64,000 bases of DNA from Fibrobacteria bacterium (GCA_025360005.1 JANYDA010000049.1:124001-188000), one strand, 5' to 3'. Shown: positions 8,577 to 17,314, counted from the first letter of the stretch. The notes: a model not told the origin generated them from the letters alone. Numbers and translations are program-made.

Positions 8577-9398
8577 TCAGAATCCTATACCGGCGGTGGC
8601 CTTTAGCTGTCCCGCCCCTTGATCCGCCGTGTTCAACATATAGGTCAAAGCCAGCATAGGCTGGATCCGGGATCCCGTTTTCGGGGCCAGGGAAAGCGTT
8701 ACGGGAATGGTCGTGTGATTCGCCCCCAACACCGAGTAGTGGCTGAAAGCATAGCGGGCCATGGAAAGGCCGATGCGGATCTTGTTGCAGGCGAGATAAC
8801 CGGCGTGGATGGCCAGCGATGGCATGAAGATGTTTTCCATCCGCATCAGAGTGTCGCTTCCCGTATACTTGGTCTCGTACTCCCCCGAATCGTACAGGTA
8901 ATTGTCGACGATGGCGCGACTGAGCACATCCAATTGGGACAGGCCCATTCCCGCCCTTATATCCCACGGCCCCATTTTCATCCGGCCCCACAGCGTCCCT
9001 TCCACGCGGTGGTAGACTTCGCCATCGATGCCGGATAGCTCGGCGCAAAGGTTGGCGGCGAACCATTTTGAAAAAAAGGTGAGGTAGGCCCCGGAGGACA
9101 AATCCTCGAAGCGGATGCGCATATTGTCCGGAGCCTCGGGTATAGAGCGGGCCCCATCGCCTCCGGAACCGCTTTCAGCGGAAGTGCCCTTCGCAACGGG
9201 ACCGCGATTGCGGCTGATAGCGCCGCCGAATTTCCAGCCCAAAGAATCCTCAGCCGTGCTCATCAGGAGAGACGGCGAAGGATAGCTCAGCTCGATGGCT
9301 TTTACGCGGTGGGTCACCTCGGATGCGCAACCGATGCATAGCAAGGCGATGGGCGCGGCAAATAGACAGAGTGGAAAAGCGGAGGTAAAACGCAACAT
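8577..9398 (-). CDS. Putative lipoprotein with beta-barrel-like C-terminal half
   Basis: 273 residues, family not recognised. The N-terminus is a signal peptide with a lipobox (ALLCIGCAS; modified Cys near residue 24), so export and lipidation are likely. The C-terminal half alternates hydrophobic and polar residues in strand-length pieces and ends in phenylalanine (TAGIGF), as outer-membrane barrel proteins do. A lipid anchor plus a terminal barrel signature is an unusual combination; it could be a surface protein of a barrel-containing complex. It stands alone, converging with the phosphatidyltransferase gene and divergent from the TIGR02147 gene across an AT-rich gap. No clear ribosome binding site is visible. 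Confidence 0.75.
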   Translation of the reverse strand: MLRFTSAFPLCLFAAPIALLCIGCASEVTHRVKAIELSYPSPSLLMSTAEDSLGWKFGGAISRNRGPVAKGTSAESGSGGDGARSIPEAPDNMRIRFEDLSSGAYLTFFSKWFAANLCAELSGIDGEVYHRVEGTLWGRMKMGPWDIRAGMGLSQLDVLSRAIVDNYLYDSGEYETKYTGSDTLMRMENIFMPSLAIHAGYLACNKIRIGLSMARYAFSHYSVLGANHTTIPVTLSLAPKTGSRIQPMLALTYMLNTADQGAGQLKATAGIGF

Positions 9399-9636
9399 GG
9401 CAGTTCGACGTTCACTTAGGATAAAAGGTTACGTTATCAATACAGAACAAATTGGTGAAGAATACAAAGCCCTGGCTGTCGATAAAATGGCTTGAATTCG
9501 ATTTTTAGAGGTTTTTATCTACATATTATCCCAAAATACTTAATCAGAAAAAATTATACCGTTATCCAGTTTTGATGATTTGATTGACTTTTCCCGCAGA
9601 TGGGGGCATCTTTATGGGAAAGGAAAGCGCCTACCC
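9399..9636. promoter_or_regulatory. AT-rich divergent intergenic region with CGTTATC words
   Basis: This 238-base gap between a leftward lipoprotein gene and the rightward TIGR02147 gene is far more AT-rich than its neighbours, as expected of divergent promoters. It contains the heptamer CGTTATC at 9432-9438 and 9560-9566, the same word found three times in the gap at 11975-12300 before the second lipoprotein gene. No promoter hexamers with good spacing could be assigned with confidence. A GGAAAGGAAAG stretch at 9618-9628 is the probable Shine-Dalgarno of the regulator gene. Confidence 0.4.
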
Positions 9637-10500
9637 ATGGATGCGAAAGCCGCACCCCCGGAACCGGAACCCGGTCCGCCCAATATCTACCGCTACGATG
9701 ACTTCCGTGGCTTCCTCAAGGAGGCCTTCCAGCATCGCAAGGATCAGGACGGCGATTATTCCTACCGCAAATTCGCCAAGGACGCGGGCATCGCCAATCC
9801 GGGATATCTGCTCGACGTCATTGTAGGCAAGCGGACCTTGAGCGAGAACGCCATGGTGAAAACGGCCAAGGCTTTCGGACTGAACGATGCCGAAGGCGAA
9901 TTCTTCCGCCTGTTGGTGGACTTCGGGCAATCCAAGCAGGACGCCAAGCGCCAGGAAATCTACCAGGAGATTCTCTATCGGCGCAACCGCAGCCGTTTCG
10001 CCCGCCTGAGCCCCTCGCTGGTGAAGTATTATCAGGACTTCCATTATCCCTTGGTGTATAGCGCCCTGCACGCCTTCGACTTCCGCGGCGACTATGAGAA
10101 ATTCGGCGGCGTCTTCGATCCCGCCATCGCGCCAGGCTCCCTGAAGAAATACATCCGCGATCTGTGCGAGTGGGATCTGGTCAAGCAGGGGCCGGACGGA
10201 CGTTATACGGTAACGGAAGCCTTCGTGGAGCCGCCGGAAACCATGGGCGCCCTGGTGCGCCGCCTCAATCGCGAATGGATCCTGCAGGCCGCGGAATCCC
10301 TGTTCCGCCACGGCCCGGAGGATCGCCACGTCTCCACCTTGCTGCTTTCGGTGAGCGAGGACACCAAGAAAAAACTCCGGGATGAGGTGGAAGCTTTCCG
10401 CCGCCAGGTGTTGGATCTGGTAGCGCAGGATAAGGGCGCGCCTTCCGGCCTGATGCAATTGAGCTTGCAATACTTCCCCAAAACCAAAAAGCGGAAATAG
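9637..10500 (+). CDS. TIGR02147 family protein, putative transcriptional regulator
   Basis: The frame is open from a TTG at 9580, but the ATG at 9637 follows a purine-rich Shine-Dalgarno and is preferred; 287 residues. The family signature is clear: IYRYDDFRGFLKEAFQ, then a helix-turn-helix-like YSYRKFAKDAGIANPGYLLDVIVGKRTLSENAMVKTAKAFGLN region resembling a Cro/C1-type DNA-binding fold, then YYQDFHYPLVYSAL and the C-terminal LSVSEDTKKKLRDEVEAFRRQVLDL helix. TIGR02147 was defined on a paralogous set in Fibrobacter succinogenes; members also occur in Bdellovibrionota and neighbours. A regulatory role is inferred from the HTH-like region only. Four bases separate it from the following lipoprotein gene, so they are probably one transcript. 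Confidence 0.9.
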   Translation: MDAKAAPPEPEPGPPNIYRYDDFRGFLKEAFQHRKDQDGDYSYRKFAKDAGIANPGYLLDVIVGKRTLSENAMVKTAKAFGLNDAEGEFFRLLVDFGQSKQDAKRQEIYQEILYRRNRSRFARLSPSLVKYYQDFHYPLVYSALHAFDFRGDYEKFGGVFDPAIAPGSLKKYIRDLCEWDLVKQGPDGRYTVTEAFVEPPETMGALVRRLNREWILQAAESLFRHGPEDRHVSTLLLSVSEDTKKKLRDEVEAFRRQVLDLVAQDKGAPSGLMQLSLQYFPKTKKRK

Positions 10501-10504
10501 CCTA

Positions 10505-11974
10505 ATGCATATCCCTAGCCGTCGAAACCCGTTCCTGGCTTGCCTGCTGACCGCCGCCGGACTGTGCGGATGCATTTTCTCCACGGACAAGGTTGCGCAG
10601 GGCGGGGCGCAGGATTTCCCGAATACCGTTTCCCTGGGGCTGGCGGCCTCCCAGCACATCTCCGATCATTCCGACTGGGATCAATTCTCCGTGATTCCCT
10701 CCAGCCTGCCCACCTTCCAAAACGCGGACTCCCTGGTGATCGCTCCGGAAAGCCTGGACCAAGCCACGCCCAAGGTCGCCGCCGCCGTTGCGGCGGGCCC
10801 GCTCGCCAAAGCCTCGGCAACCTTCGTAGCTTCCGGTACCCGCTCGACCGCCGCGCTCAGCGACACCACCTACTGGGATCTCTCCGATACGGCCACCCTT
10901 CGGGTTGCCCGCCGCATCCGTGCGCAGGAAACCCTTTTCAAACTCAGGACGGATACTCTGGTGTACCGGTACGACGACAAAGCCAAGGACGATATAAAAG
11001 GCAATGAGCTGCTGCTTGAATCCAAGGGCGCCGAGGTCTGGAAGCTCACGGACAGGCGCCAGGCCTATCGTTACGAGAACACGGATTCCGCGGGCGGATT
11101 CAACCGCGCCGTATTCACCGAGCGCCAGCCCGCGCTGCTTCCGGCGGGATTCAAGGTCAAGGTTCTCATCATGACCCCGGGACCGGACGGCGACTTCGGC
11201 CTGGCCGCGGGTTCCGCCGCCAAGACCGACAATCGCCCCGCCTATTACTCCTATACCCGCACCCGCAGCAACGCGGATGGCACGCTGGACACTGTCGAAT
11301 CCTTCGACATCACGGACGCGGACGGGGACGGCACGCTCTGGGGCGACGGCGATTCCGGCATCGTGGACTTCCGCCAAAAGATCCCGTCCCCTGCGTTGCG
11401 CCCCAACGTGGACCTGGTGGTGCAGAAAATGCGCGCGATCCTTTTCAAGGATGAGCAGAAGACCTATCCCATCTCCTTCAAGGAAACCCGCGACGAGAAG
11501 GACGGCCGAAAGGTGGTCTTCGCCGTGCGCGGCGTGCGCGGCGGCGCCGATTCCACCTTCCAGGCCGGGGACACGGCCATGATCAGCGTACACGTCTATT
11601 TCCCCGCCGGCGCCAAGCTCACCGAGAAGCACACCCATTACAAGGTGGTGCTTTCCGGCGAACCCAAGAAGTACGCGGAGAACAAGCTCATCAAGTATAC
11701 CCTGGAAGCGGTGTGGACGAAGGACACGCTCACCACCAGCAAATTCATATTCACCCCGGACAATCCGGTTCCCTCCAAGGAACTTTCCATCACCGGGGAT
11801 TTGGAATGGAACACCGGCTTCGCCAATGGACATACCGGCCTGGCGGTGGGCCGTTTCGAGAACAAACTGATCGATGTGATCCTAACCGATAAGGACAAGG
11901 TCGGGAAGTCGCGCCGCTTTCATATCAAGTGGGATGCCAACGGTAAACCCTTGCAGCAGGAACGTTCGGACTGA
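10505..11974 (+). CDS. Putative lipoprotein, co-transcribed with the TIGR02147 regulator
   Basis: 489 residues of unknown family. A lipoprotein signal peptide is evident (FLACLLTAAGLCGCIFS; lipidated Cys near residue 20), so the mature protein should be anchored in an envelope membrane. The rest is Asp/Lys/Thr-rich with strand-like segments and a region rich in Asp-Gly turns around 270-290 (ITDADGDGTLWGDGDSG), which looks calcium-binding-like though no complete EF-hand or dockerin is present. Repeated KSKGAEVWKL-type charged strands suggest an all-beta structure. It starts 4 bases after the regulator stop and is followed by a strong terminator, so the two form a bicistron. Confidence 0.8.
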   Translation: MHIPSRRNPFLACLLTAAGLCGCIFSTDKVAQGGAQDFPNTVSLGLAASQHISDHSDWDQFSVIPSSLPTFQNADSLVIAPESLDQATPKVAAAVAAGPLAKASATFVASGTRSTAALSDTTYWDLSDTATLRVARRIRAQETLFKLRTDTLVYRYDDKAKDDIKGNELLLESKGAEVWKLTDRRQAYRYENTDSAGGFNRAVFTERQPALLPAGFKVKVLIMTPGPDGDFGLAAGSAAKTDNRPAYYSYTRTRSNADGTLDTVESFDITDADGDGTLWGDGDSGIVDFRQKIPSPALRPNVDLVVQKMRAILFKDEQKTYPISFKETRDEKDGRKVVFAVRGVRGGADSTFQAGDTAMISVHVYFPAGAKLTEKHTHYKVVLSGEPKKYAENKLIKYTLEAVWTKDTLTTSKFIFTPDNPVPSKELSITGDLEWNTGFANGHTGLAVGRFENKLIDVILTDKDKVGKSRRFHIKWDANGKPLQQERSD

Positions 11975-11998
11975 AAAAGGATACGCTTGCTGTTCCCC

Positions 11999-12026
11999 AA
12001 AGCCCCCATCTTGGGGGCTTTTTTAT
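11999..12026 (+). terminator. Rho-independent terminator after the 10505-11974 lipoprotein gene
   Basis: A near-perfect hairpin with arms AAGCCCCCA (12000-12008) and TGGGGGCTT (12012-12020) and a three-base loop is followed immediately by a T-run. It lies 25 bases after the stop codon and closes the regulator-lipoprotein transcript. Confidence 0.93.
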
Positions 12027-12300
12027 TGTCACCCCTTCTATTTCGTTATCACAATTTCAATTGGTCATCAATACCTCAAGCTCTTTTCCGGCTTAATTTC
12101 TCCACTTCGTTATCTATTTAAGCCTTATTAATATTCGTATTTATTCTCATATACCCTTTATTTAACGATTTTAAAGCATTTTGAATCTCCATTTCGTTAT
12201 CACATTGTATGCTTCTTATTGAATTCAGACCTGTTATCGGATATATTCTAAATGACACCACAACAAAGGGCTCACGGAAGCCCGCGAAAGGATGGATATC
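12027..12300 (+). promoter_or_regulatory. AT-rich leader with three TTCGTTATC repeats
   Basis: About 270 bases of AT-rich sequence separate the terminator from the next lipoprotein gene. TTCGTTATC occurs at 12042-12050, 12106-12114 and 12193-12201; the first and last extend to the identical 13-mer TTTCGTTATCACA. A related GTTATC is at 12233-12238. The core also occurs twice upstream of the TIGR02147 gene. The copies are direct and irregularly spaced (64 and 87 bases start to start), more like operator sites than a structural repeat. No gene fits here. A GAAAGG at 12286-12291 serves as Shine-Dalgarno for the ATG at 12301. Confidence 0.5.
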
Positions 12301-13071
12301 ATGAAACACTCCAAACTCACCCTCAGCTTGCAAACCTTGGCCCTGGGCGGAGCGGCCGCCTTGCTCTTCTCCGGTTGCATCACCAAGAACGAAGACGCCG
12401 CTTACGGCAGCGACGGAACCAGCGCCTACATGGCGTCGGAAGTGGATCAGATGGGTCAGGTATACGATCAGATTTCCCCGGACGGCGCCGCGGCCAAGAC
12501 TTCGGCATTCGGTCTCACCATCACCGGAGAGCTGGTGGTGGAACCGTTCGCCTACCACGATGACTGCGCCTGCTTCGTGCGGCACGCCACCTATACGGGC
12601 ATCCGCGGCTACGAACGCGACCGCGTGGACTCGGTGACCTTGATCGACTCCGCCGGCGCCACCATGAACGTGTTCAAGAGGGCCCAGGTCGCCAAAATCA
12701 TCCATAAGCGCAACGTGGTGAAGACCAAGGGCGCCAAGGAAGCGGATATCCGCTTCGACATCACCGTGGACATCAAAACGGATGCGGGCGTAAAGAAGGG
12801 CGTCTGGAACGGCACCATGACCGGTACCTTCGACGGCCAACCGTTCAAGAGCGGCAGCATGGATAAGGTGACGCGCACCTGGGCGAACGGCCGCTTCGGC
12901 TTCCCCGAGTCCGGCACCATCACCCTGGATCGCCCCGTATTGAATTTCCTGGCGGAGTTCCTGGGCGATGGCAGGATGAAGGTCACCATCACCAACAAGG
13001 TGAACAAGAAGATCCACGTCATCTGGGTGGACAAGGACTACAACGAAACGGATCCGGTGGAACAGCCCTAG
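12301..13071 (+). CDS. Putative lipoprotein
   Basis: 256 residues. The ATG at 12301 is preferred over the in-frame ATG at 12292 because GAAAGG ends directly against the latter but is correctly spaced from 12301. The signal peptide ends in a lipobox (ALLFSGCITK; lipidated Cys near residue 23). The mature part is a mainly beta protein: repeated amphipathic strands, a short Cys-x-Cys (DDCACFVRH) that could bind metal or form disulfides, and a C-terminal stretch rich in Lys/Val/Ile (MKVTITNKVNKKIHVIWVDKDY). No family recognised. It has its own terminator, and its leader carries the TTCGTTATC repeats, so it may share regulation with the regulator-lipoprotein pair upstream. Confidence 0.8.
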   Translation: MKHSKLTLSLQTLALGGAAALLFSGCITKNEDAAYGSDGTSAYMASEVDQMGQVYDQISPDGAAAKTSAFGLTITGELVVEPFAYHDDCACFVRHATYTGIRGYERDRVDSVTLIDSAGATMNVFKRAQVAKIIHKRNVVKTKGAKEADIRFDITVDIKTDAGVKKGVWNGTMTGTFDGQPFKSGSMDKVTRTWANGRFGFPESGTITLDRPVLNFLAEFLGDGRMKVTITNKVNKKIHVIWVDKDYNETDPVEQP

Positions 13072-13104
13072 TCCGGTCGGCCGTACGGTAACCTACAGGA
13101 TACA

Positions 13105-13138
13105 GCCTCCGGGATGCTTCCCGGGGGCCTTTCCTTTT
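13105..13138 (+). terminator. Rho-independent terminator
   Basis: Arms GCCTCCGGGA (13105-13114) and TCCCGGGGGC (13119-13128), paired with one G-T wobble around a TGCT loop, are followed by a pyrimidine run TTTCCTTTT. It lies 33 bases after the lipoprotein stop and just before the convergent outer-membrane gene. Confidence 0.8.
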
Positions 13139-13153
13139 ATGCGGGGCGGGGGC

Positions 13154-14938
13154 TCACAGCGATTTCCTGGCCACGATGGAAATCAAGGGGCCGCGCAGGT
13201 ATTTGTCCCCCAGCGGGAAATTCACGTTGAAGTGCTGGACGATTTTCTGGGTGGACTTGCTGCGGCCCAGCCGCAAACCCAGGCCGATGGAATAGTGCAA
13301 GTCGCCCGGATCGGCTTTCCTCCAGGTAGCATATGTGTTACCGGCGGAAAGATAGGCCGCGAAGGCGGGCACCATGGTCAGGATCTCGAACTCCGGATAG
13401 AGGCGCTGCTCCAGCGTGGCCGCCAAGCGGGCCTGGCCGGCATAATAGAAGCTGGGATAACCGCTGAGACCGTTCAACTCGCCCAAGGTCAATTGGGTAC
13501 TGGCGGGCGTGGCGAAGAGGCCGGTCCAGGATCCCGTCAACCAGGTGGACGTGAGCGGATGTTCCCGCACCGAGGTTTCCCACCAGAAGTCGGAACGCCC
13601 GTCGGCAAGGTCCCCGCCCGGCGAGAGGAAGGATTGCCAGGCATAGCCCGTGTTCACGTACCAGTCGTCCCCCGGGAAGGCCGTATAGACACCGTCCTGG
13701 GAGAAGCGGAAGTCATGGTCGCCCGCGCCCAGCCATTCCTGGTTCAGGGCAGCGCCCGCGGAAAGCCGCCAGCCGGTTTCCACGGATTCGTTCCACTTGA
13801 GGTTGCGGAAGTTCCGCAGCGACCTGTAGGCATAGCGGTATACGCCCACGGAGGCGCCGAGCAAGGCGTCCGTGCGCTTTTCCGGCGCGGCGGCGGAGGC
13901 GGGCAAGGGCGCGTAACGTAACAGGGAAGTGTCGGCCTTATCCAGGCCGCCCAGGTTTCCCAAGTTGTAATGGTCCTTGTAATGGAAGGTGGGGCCTACG
14001 TTGACCTTGAGATCGGTACCGTAGGACAGCGCGGCGGAAGCCATGATGTCCTGCGTGCCCACGCGGTCGAAGAGGCGCGCCACGTTGGCCGCGCCCGCCC
14101 GCTTTTTCGCGAGCGTGTCCGGCAGGGCATCCAGGGCGTTGGCGTCGAAATAGACCCGCTCGGAGGTTTCCACCGATGTGAGAACCAGCGAATAGGTGTA
14201 TTTATCCGTTCGCGAAAGCAGAGGCTTGCCGATACGCAGGTAGAGCGAATCCCCATCGGACAACCAGGCCGCGTAGGCGGATGCCTGCAGGTGCTGGGGG
14301 GTGAGGTTGTTGTTGCTGAAGATCAATTCGCGCGCGTCCCTTTCCAGGGTATGGCGGATGTCCCCGCCCACCTTGGTGCCGGTGCCGGCGAGATTGGTTT
14401 CGAACATACCGGCCGACCATAGCCATTCGGCGTCCGCAATCCTCCCCCACCGGCCATGGAACAGATCCCCGGCCCCCACGTTCATGGGCTGCGCGCTCAG
14501 GACGGGAGCCAAGGTCCACTGATCGAAGGTGGTGACTACAACGTCGCATTCCCCCGCGTCCGGCGGCCCCACCGTGATGATGGCATCGGAAAGGAATTCC
14601 TCCCCGCGCAAGGCGCGCTCGGTTTCGGCCAGCAGGTCCTTGGTTATTTCCCCGCCCTCCGCAAAGAGCAGGCGGCGGCGCAAAGTGGACACCCGGGAGA
14701 GGATATGCAGATCGTTGCCGAGATGGAAAACCATCCGGTCCAGATCGGTATGCACCACGGACCCTTCAAAGGCATCCCGGCGATCGAAGCGTATGGATCG
14801 CGCGCGCGCCCTGAATCCGTCGGGAAGATCCTTGGCGGAGGTGAAACCCGCTTCCGGCTGGAAGAAACGGGTTGCCGCGCAAGCGGGCGTGGCCAGGAAA
14901 GGGAACAGGGAAAACAGCGCGAGCAGGAGTAGCGGCAT
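13154..14938 (-). CDS. POTRA/Omp85-like outer membrane protein (second copy of a tandem pair)
   Basis: 594 residues. After a signal peptide (LLLLALFSLFPFLATPACAA) comes a conserved segment beginning FFQPEAGFTSAKDLPDGF, then a POTRA-like beta-alpha-alpha-beta unit (LLFAEGGEITKDLLAETERALRGEEFLSDAIITV, about 90-125), then ~450 residues of alternating strands with many Trp/Tyr, typical of a transmembrane barrel. Near the C-terminus LNGLSGYPSFYYAGQARLAATLEQRLYP resembles the Omp85-family segment GGxxxLRGY..xxGxxxxxxxxExR. The position-by-position match with the neighbouring protein shows a tandem duplication. Function is unknown: outer-membrane biogenesis, secretion or a surface-antigen-like role are possible. 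Only one POTRA is visible, fewer than the five of BamA. Confidence 0.75.
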   Translation of the reverse strand: MPLLLLALFSLFPFLATPACAATRFFQPEAGFTSAKDLPDGFRARARSIRFDRRDAFEGSVVHTDLDRMVFHLGNDLHILSRVSTLRRRLLFAEGGEITKDLLAETERALRGEEFLSDAIITVGPPDAGECDVVVTTFDQWTLAPVLSAQPMNVGAGDLFHGRWGRIADAEWLWSAGMFETNLAGTGTKVGGDIRHTLERDARELIFSNNNLTPQHLQASAYAAWLSDGDSLYLRIGKPLLSRTDKYTYSLVLTSVETSERVYFDANALDALPDTLAKKRAGAANVARLFDRVGTQDIMASAALSYGTDLKVNVGPTFHYKDHYNLGNLGGLDKADTSLLRYAPLPASAAAPEKRTDALLGASVGVYRYAYRSLRNFRNLKWNESVETGWRLSAGAALNQEWLGAGDHDFRFSQDGVYTAFPGDDWYVNTGYAWQSFLSPGGDLADGRSDFWWETSVREHPLTSTWLTGSWTGLFATPASTQLTLGELNGLSGYPSFYYAGQARLAATLEQRLYPEFEILTMVPAFAAYLSAGNTYATWRKADPGDLHYSIGLGLRLGRSKSTQKIVQHFNVNFPLGDKYLRGPLISIVARKSL

Positions 14939-14952
14939 GGATGGAATGGAGA

Positions 14953-16758
14953 CTACAGGCTTTGTTTGGCGCGGATGCTGAACCCGTACAGGAATTTATC
15001 CCAGAGGGATCCGTGTTGGAACTCCTTATCCAGCGGGAAGCTGAAATTGATGTGGTTGACCACCTTCTGCACGGACTTGCTCAATCCCATCCGCAATCCG
15101 AACCCGACCGAATAGTGGAGATCGGCCAGATCCATTTGCGAATAGCCGGGGAAGGTGTTGCCCGCATTCAGGAACACGGCGAAGGCGGGCACCAGGGTCC
15201 CCATCTCGAAGCTGGGGAAAAGCCTTTGCTCCGCTTCCATGAGCAGGCGGGCCTGGCCCGCGTAGTAGAAGTTGGGATAGCCGTTGAGGCCGTTGTCCTC
15301 GCCCAAAAGCAATTGCTGGCTTTGCCCGGAGGCGAAGAGGTTGTTCCAAGAAACGGCCAGATAGGAAGAAGTGATGGGAACGGGCTTCCATTGCATTTCC
15401 CCCGAAGCGTTGGCGGTGCCGTCATCGAACTTGCCGTCCGGACCCAGGAAGTAACGCATGCCGGCGTTGGAGTTGAAGAAGACTGCGTCCCACCAGGCAT
15501 TGTTGTAAACGGCGGAGTGGCTGAACAGGTAATCGTCGTTCTTGGCGCCCATCCACTCCTGGTTCTTGGCCAGCTTGGTGGAGAGGCGCCAGCCCGTTTC
15601 CAGGGTCTCGCTCCACTTGAGGTTGTTGAAATTCTGCACGGTCTTGTAAGCGTATTGGTAGAGGCTCAGGACGCCGCCCACCAGGTAATCGGTCCGCTCG
15701 TTGGGACGCCGCGCGCTTTGCGCCAAGGGCAGAGCGGCCACCAGGTCCGCATCCCTGGTATAGATGCCTATGGCCCCGTCGTTATAGCGATCATGCCTGT
15801 CGAAGGTGGGACTTACGCTGAGCTTGGTCCTATAGCCGTAGGAGCGCGTTACGCTCAGGTCCACATCGTGCGTGGCCACGTGGGCGAATTGCTCCAGGGG
15901 ATGGGCCACGCCGGCTTTTTTGCCCGCCAGACTGTCCGGCAATTCCTTGAGGCGGTTGGCGTCGAAGTAAACGTATTCGGAAAGCTTGACGGCGGAAACC
16001 GTGGCCGTGAACGCGTAACGGCTGTCGCGCGATTCCAGCGGCTTGGACAGGGACGCATACACGGAGTAGCCGTCGGAAAGCCAGGCGGTATGCGCCGCCA
16101 GGTGCAGCCGCTGATCGGTCAGGGCATTGTTGTTGTAGTCGAGCCAACGGGTGTCGCGGATCTGATCATGCCCCAGGAAAAAGCCCAGGCGTTGGCCCGT
16201 GCCGAAAAGGTTGCTCTCCACCGGCCCCAGCCAATAAACCCACTTTCCGCCCAATCGCTGTACGCTGAATCCCGGCACCGTGGTCCACTGATCGAAGGTG
16301 GTCACCTTGATATGGGCGGTCCCATCTTGCCAGGGCATCACTTCAATGATGGCATCGGCCAGGAACTCTTCCTGCCGCAGGGTTTTCTCCGCTTCCAACA
16401 AGGTTCCCTTGGTCACCTTGTCGCCTTCCTTGAACAGCAGCCGGCGCCGGATGGTGCCCGGCCGCGATTCGATGTGGAGCTTATTGCCCAAGTCGAACAG
16501 GTAGCTCTCCGCGTCGCTATGCGCGGTGCTGCCCTCGAAAGCGTCCTTGATGGCCAGTTGGATGGAACGGACCTGGGCGGAAAAATCCTCCGGCAAATCC
16601 TTGGCGCGGATGAAGCCTTGCGAAGGTTGGAAGAAACGATCGGCTTGCGCCTGCGCCGGATGCGGCGAGGCTGCGACGGCCATGCCCCATAGGACGCCTA
16701 AAGCGCGGATAAAGCCGCGGCTGAATGGGCGGGAATGGCCGGAACGCATCGGTGTCAA
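14953..16758 (-). CDS. POTRA/Omp85-like outer membrane protein (first copy of a tandem pair)
   Basis: 601 residues, the upstream paralogue of the adjacent gene, 14 bases away and surely co-transcribed. The layout is the same: signal peptide, FFQPSQGFIRAKDLPEDF motif, one POTRA-like unit (LLFKEGDKVTKGTLLEAEKTLRQEEFLADAII), a VTTFDQWTTVP segment shared with the paralogue (VTTFDQWTLAP), then a long barrel-like region with NGLNGYPNFYYAGQARLLMEAEQRLFP and a C-terminal AKQSL. Conservation is strongest in the POTRA/linker and in the last ~120 residues, and weakest in the middle strands, as expected if exposed loops diverged. The pair may form hetero-oligomers or handle different substrates. It ends 70 bases from rnpB, transcribed in the same direction. 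Confidence 0.75.
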   Translation of the reverse strand: MTPMRSGHSRPFSRGFIRALGVLWGMAVAASPHPAQAQADRFFQPSQGFIRAKDLPEDFSAQVRSIQLAIKDAFEGSTAHSDAESYLFDLGNKLHIESRPGTIRRRLLFKEGDKVTKGTLLEAEKTLRQEEFLADAIIEVMPWQDGTAHIKVTTFDQWTTVPGFSVQRLGGKWVYWLGPVESNLFGTGQRLGFFLGHDQIRDTRWLDYNNNALTDQRLHLAAHTAWLSDGYSVYASLSKPLESRDSRYAFTATVSAVKLSEYVYFDANRLKELPDSLAGKKAGVAHPLEQFAHVATHDVDLSVTRSYGYRTKLSVSPTFDRHDRYNDGAIGIYTRDADLVAALPLAQSARRPNERTDYLVGGVLSLYQYAYKTVQNFNNLKWSETLETGWRLSTKLAKNQEWMGAKNDDYLFSHSAVYNNAWWDAVFFNSNAGMRYFLGPDGKFDDGTANASGEMQWKPVPITSSYLAVSWNNLFASGQSQQLLLGEDNGLNGYPNFYYAGQARLLMEAEQRLFPSFEMGTLVPAFAVFLNAGNTFPGYSQMDLADLHYSVGFGLRMGLSKSVQKVVNHINFSFPLDKEFQHGSLWDKFLYGFSIRAKQSL

Positions 16759-16829
16759 GATACAACCTTACCATGCAAGGCAACAGACGGGCAATCCCCG
16801 GCCTTGGCCGGTAGGGCGGACGAAAAGGG

Positions 16830-17290
16830 AAGTGGGTCTATAAGCCGGGTTCTGTCTCAGGCGATCGGGAAGCCCGATCGCCTGGGATGATCATCCATCT
16901 GGGACGGCGGTTGCCCGCCGCCTCTAGCAACCTACCCGATGGCCTTCCGAAGCGGACCGCCTCGGGGCCTTGCCGGGTTTCCCCGCCAAGGCCTTGGTCA
17001 TCCTATTTGGTCTTGCACCGGATGGGGTTTACCCTGCCACTCCTGTCGCCAGGAATGCGGTGAGCTCTTACCTCGCCATTTCACCCTTACCGAGGGAATG
17101 GCCTTGCGGCCATTCTTCGGAGTTCCGCTTGCGCGGGACTCCGAACTTTCGGCGGTATATTTTCTGTGGCACTTTCCATCCCGTTTCCGGGTCTGGCCGT
17201 TAGCCAGCATCCTGTCCTGCGGTGCCCGGACTTTCCTCCAGAAGCCATCGGCGTTAGCCGATGGCCGCCAGCGACCATCCAACCCACTTC
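16830..17290 (-). ncRNA. rnpB: RNase P RNA (bacterial class A)
   Basis: Read on the minus strand, the RNA begins near GAAGTGGGTTGGATGG and ends near GCTTATAGACCCACTT, the ends pairing through GAAGTGGGT with ACCCACTT. It contains the universally conserved elements of RNase P RNA in order: GAGGAAAGTCCGGGC (CR-I), CACAGAAAATATACCGCC, GGTAAGGGTGAAA, GGTAAACCCCATCCGGTGCAAG, and the terminal AACCCGGCTTATAGACC. It forms the catalytic subunit that cuts 5' leaders from pre-tRNAs. About 460 nt, in the normal range. Exact ends may be off by a few bases. Confidence 0.96.
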
Positions 17291-17308
17291 CCATTTGAAG
17301 CGTCCAAG

Positions 17309-17314
17309 ATAATA
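17309..17314 (-). promoter_or_regulatory. Possible -10 box of rnpB
   Basis: On the minus strand TATTAT lies 18 bases upstream of the inferred RNase P RNA 5' end, a position compatible with a sigma-70 -10 element. A well-spaced -35 hexamer is not obvious, so this is tentative. Confidence 0.35.
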
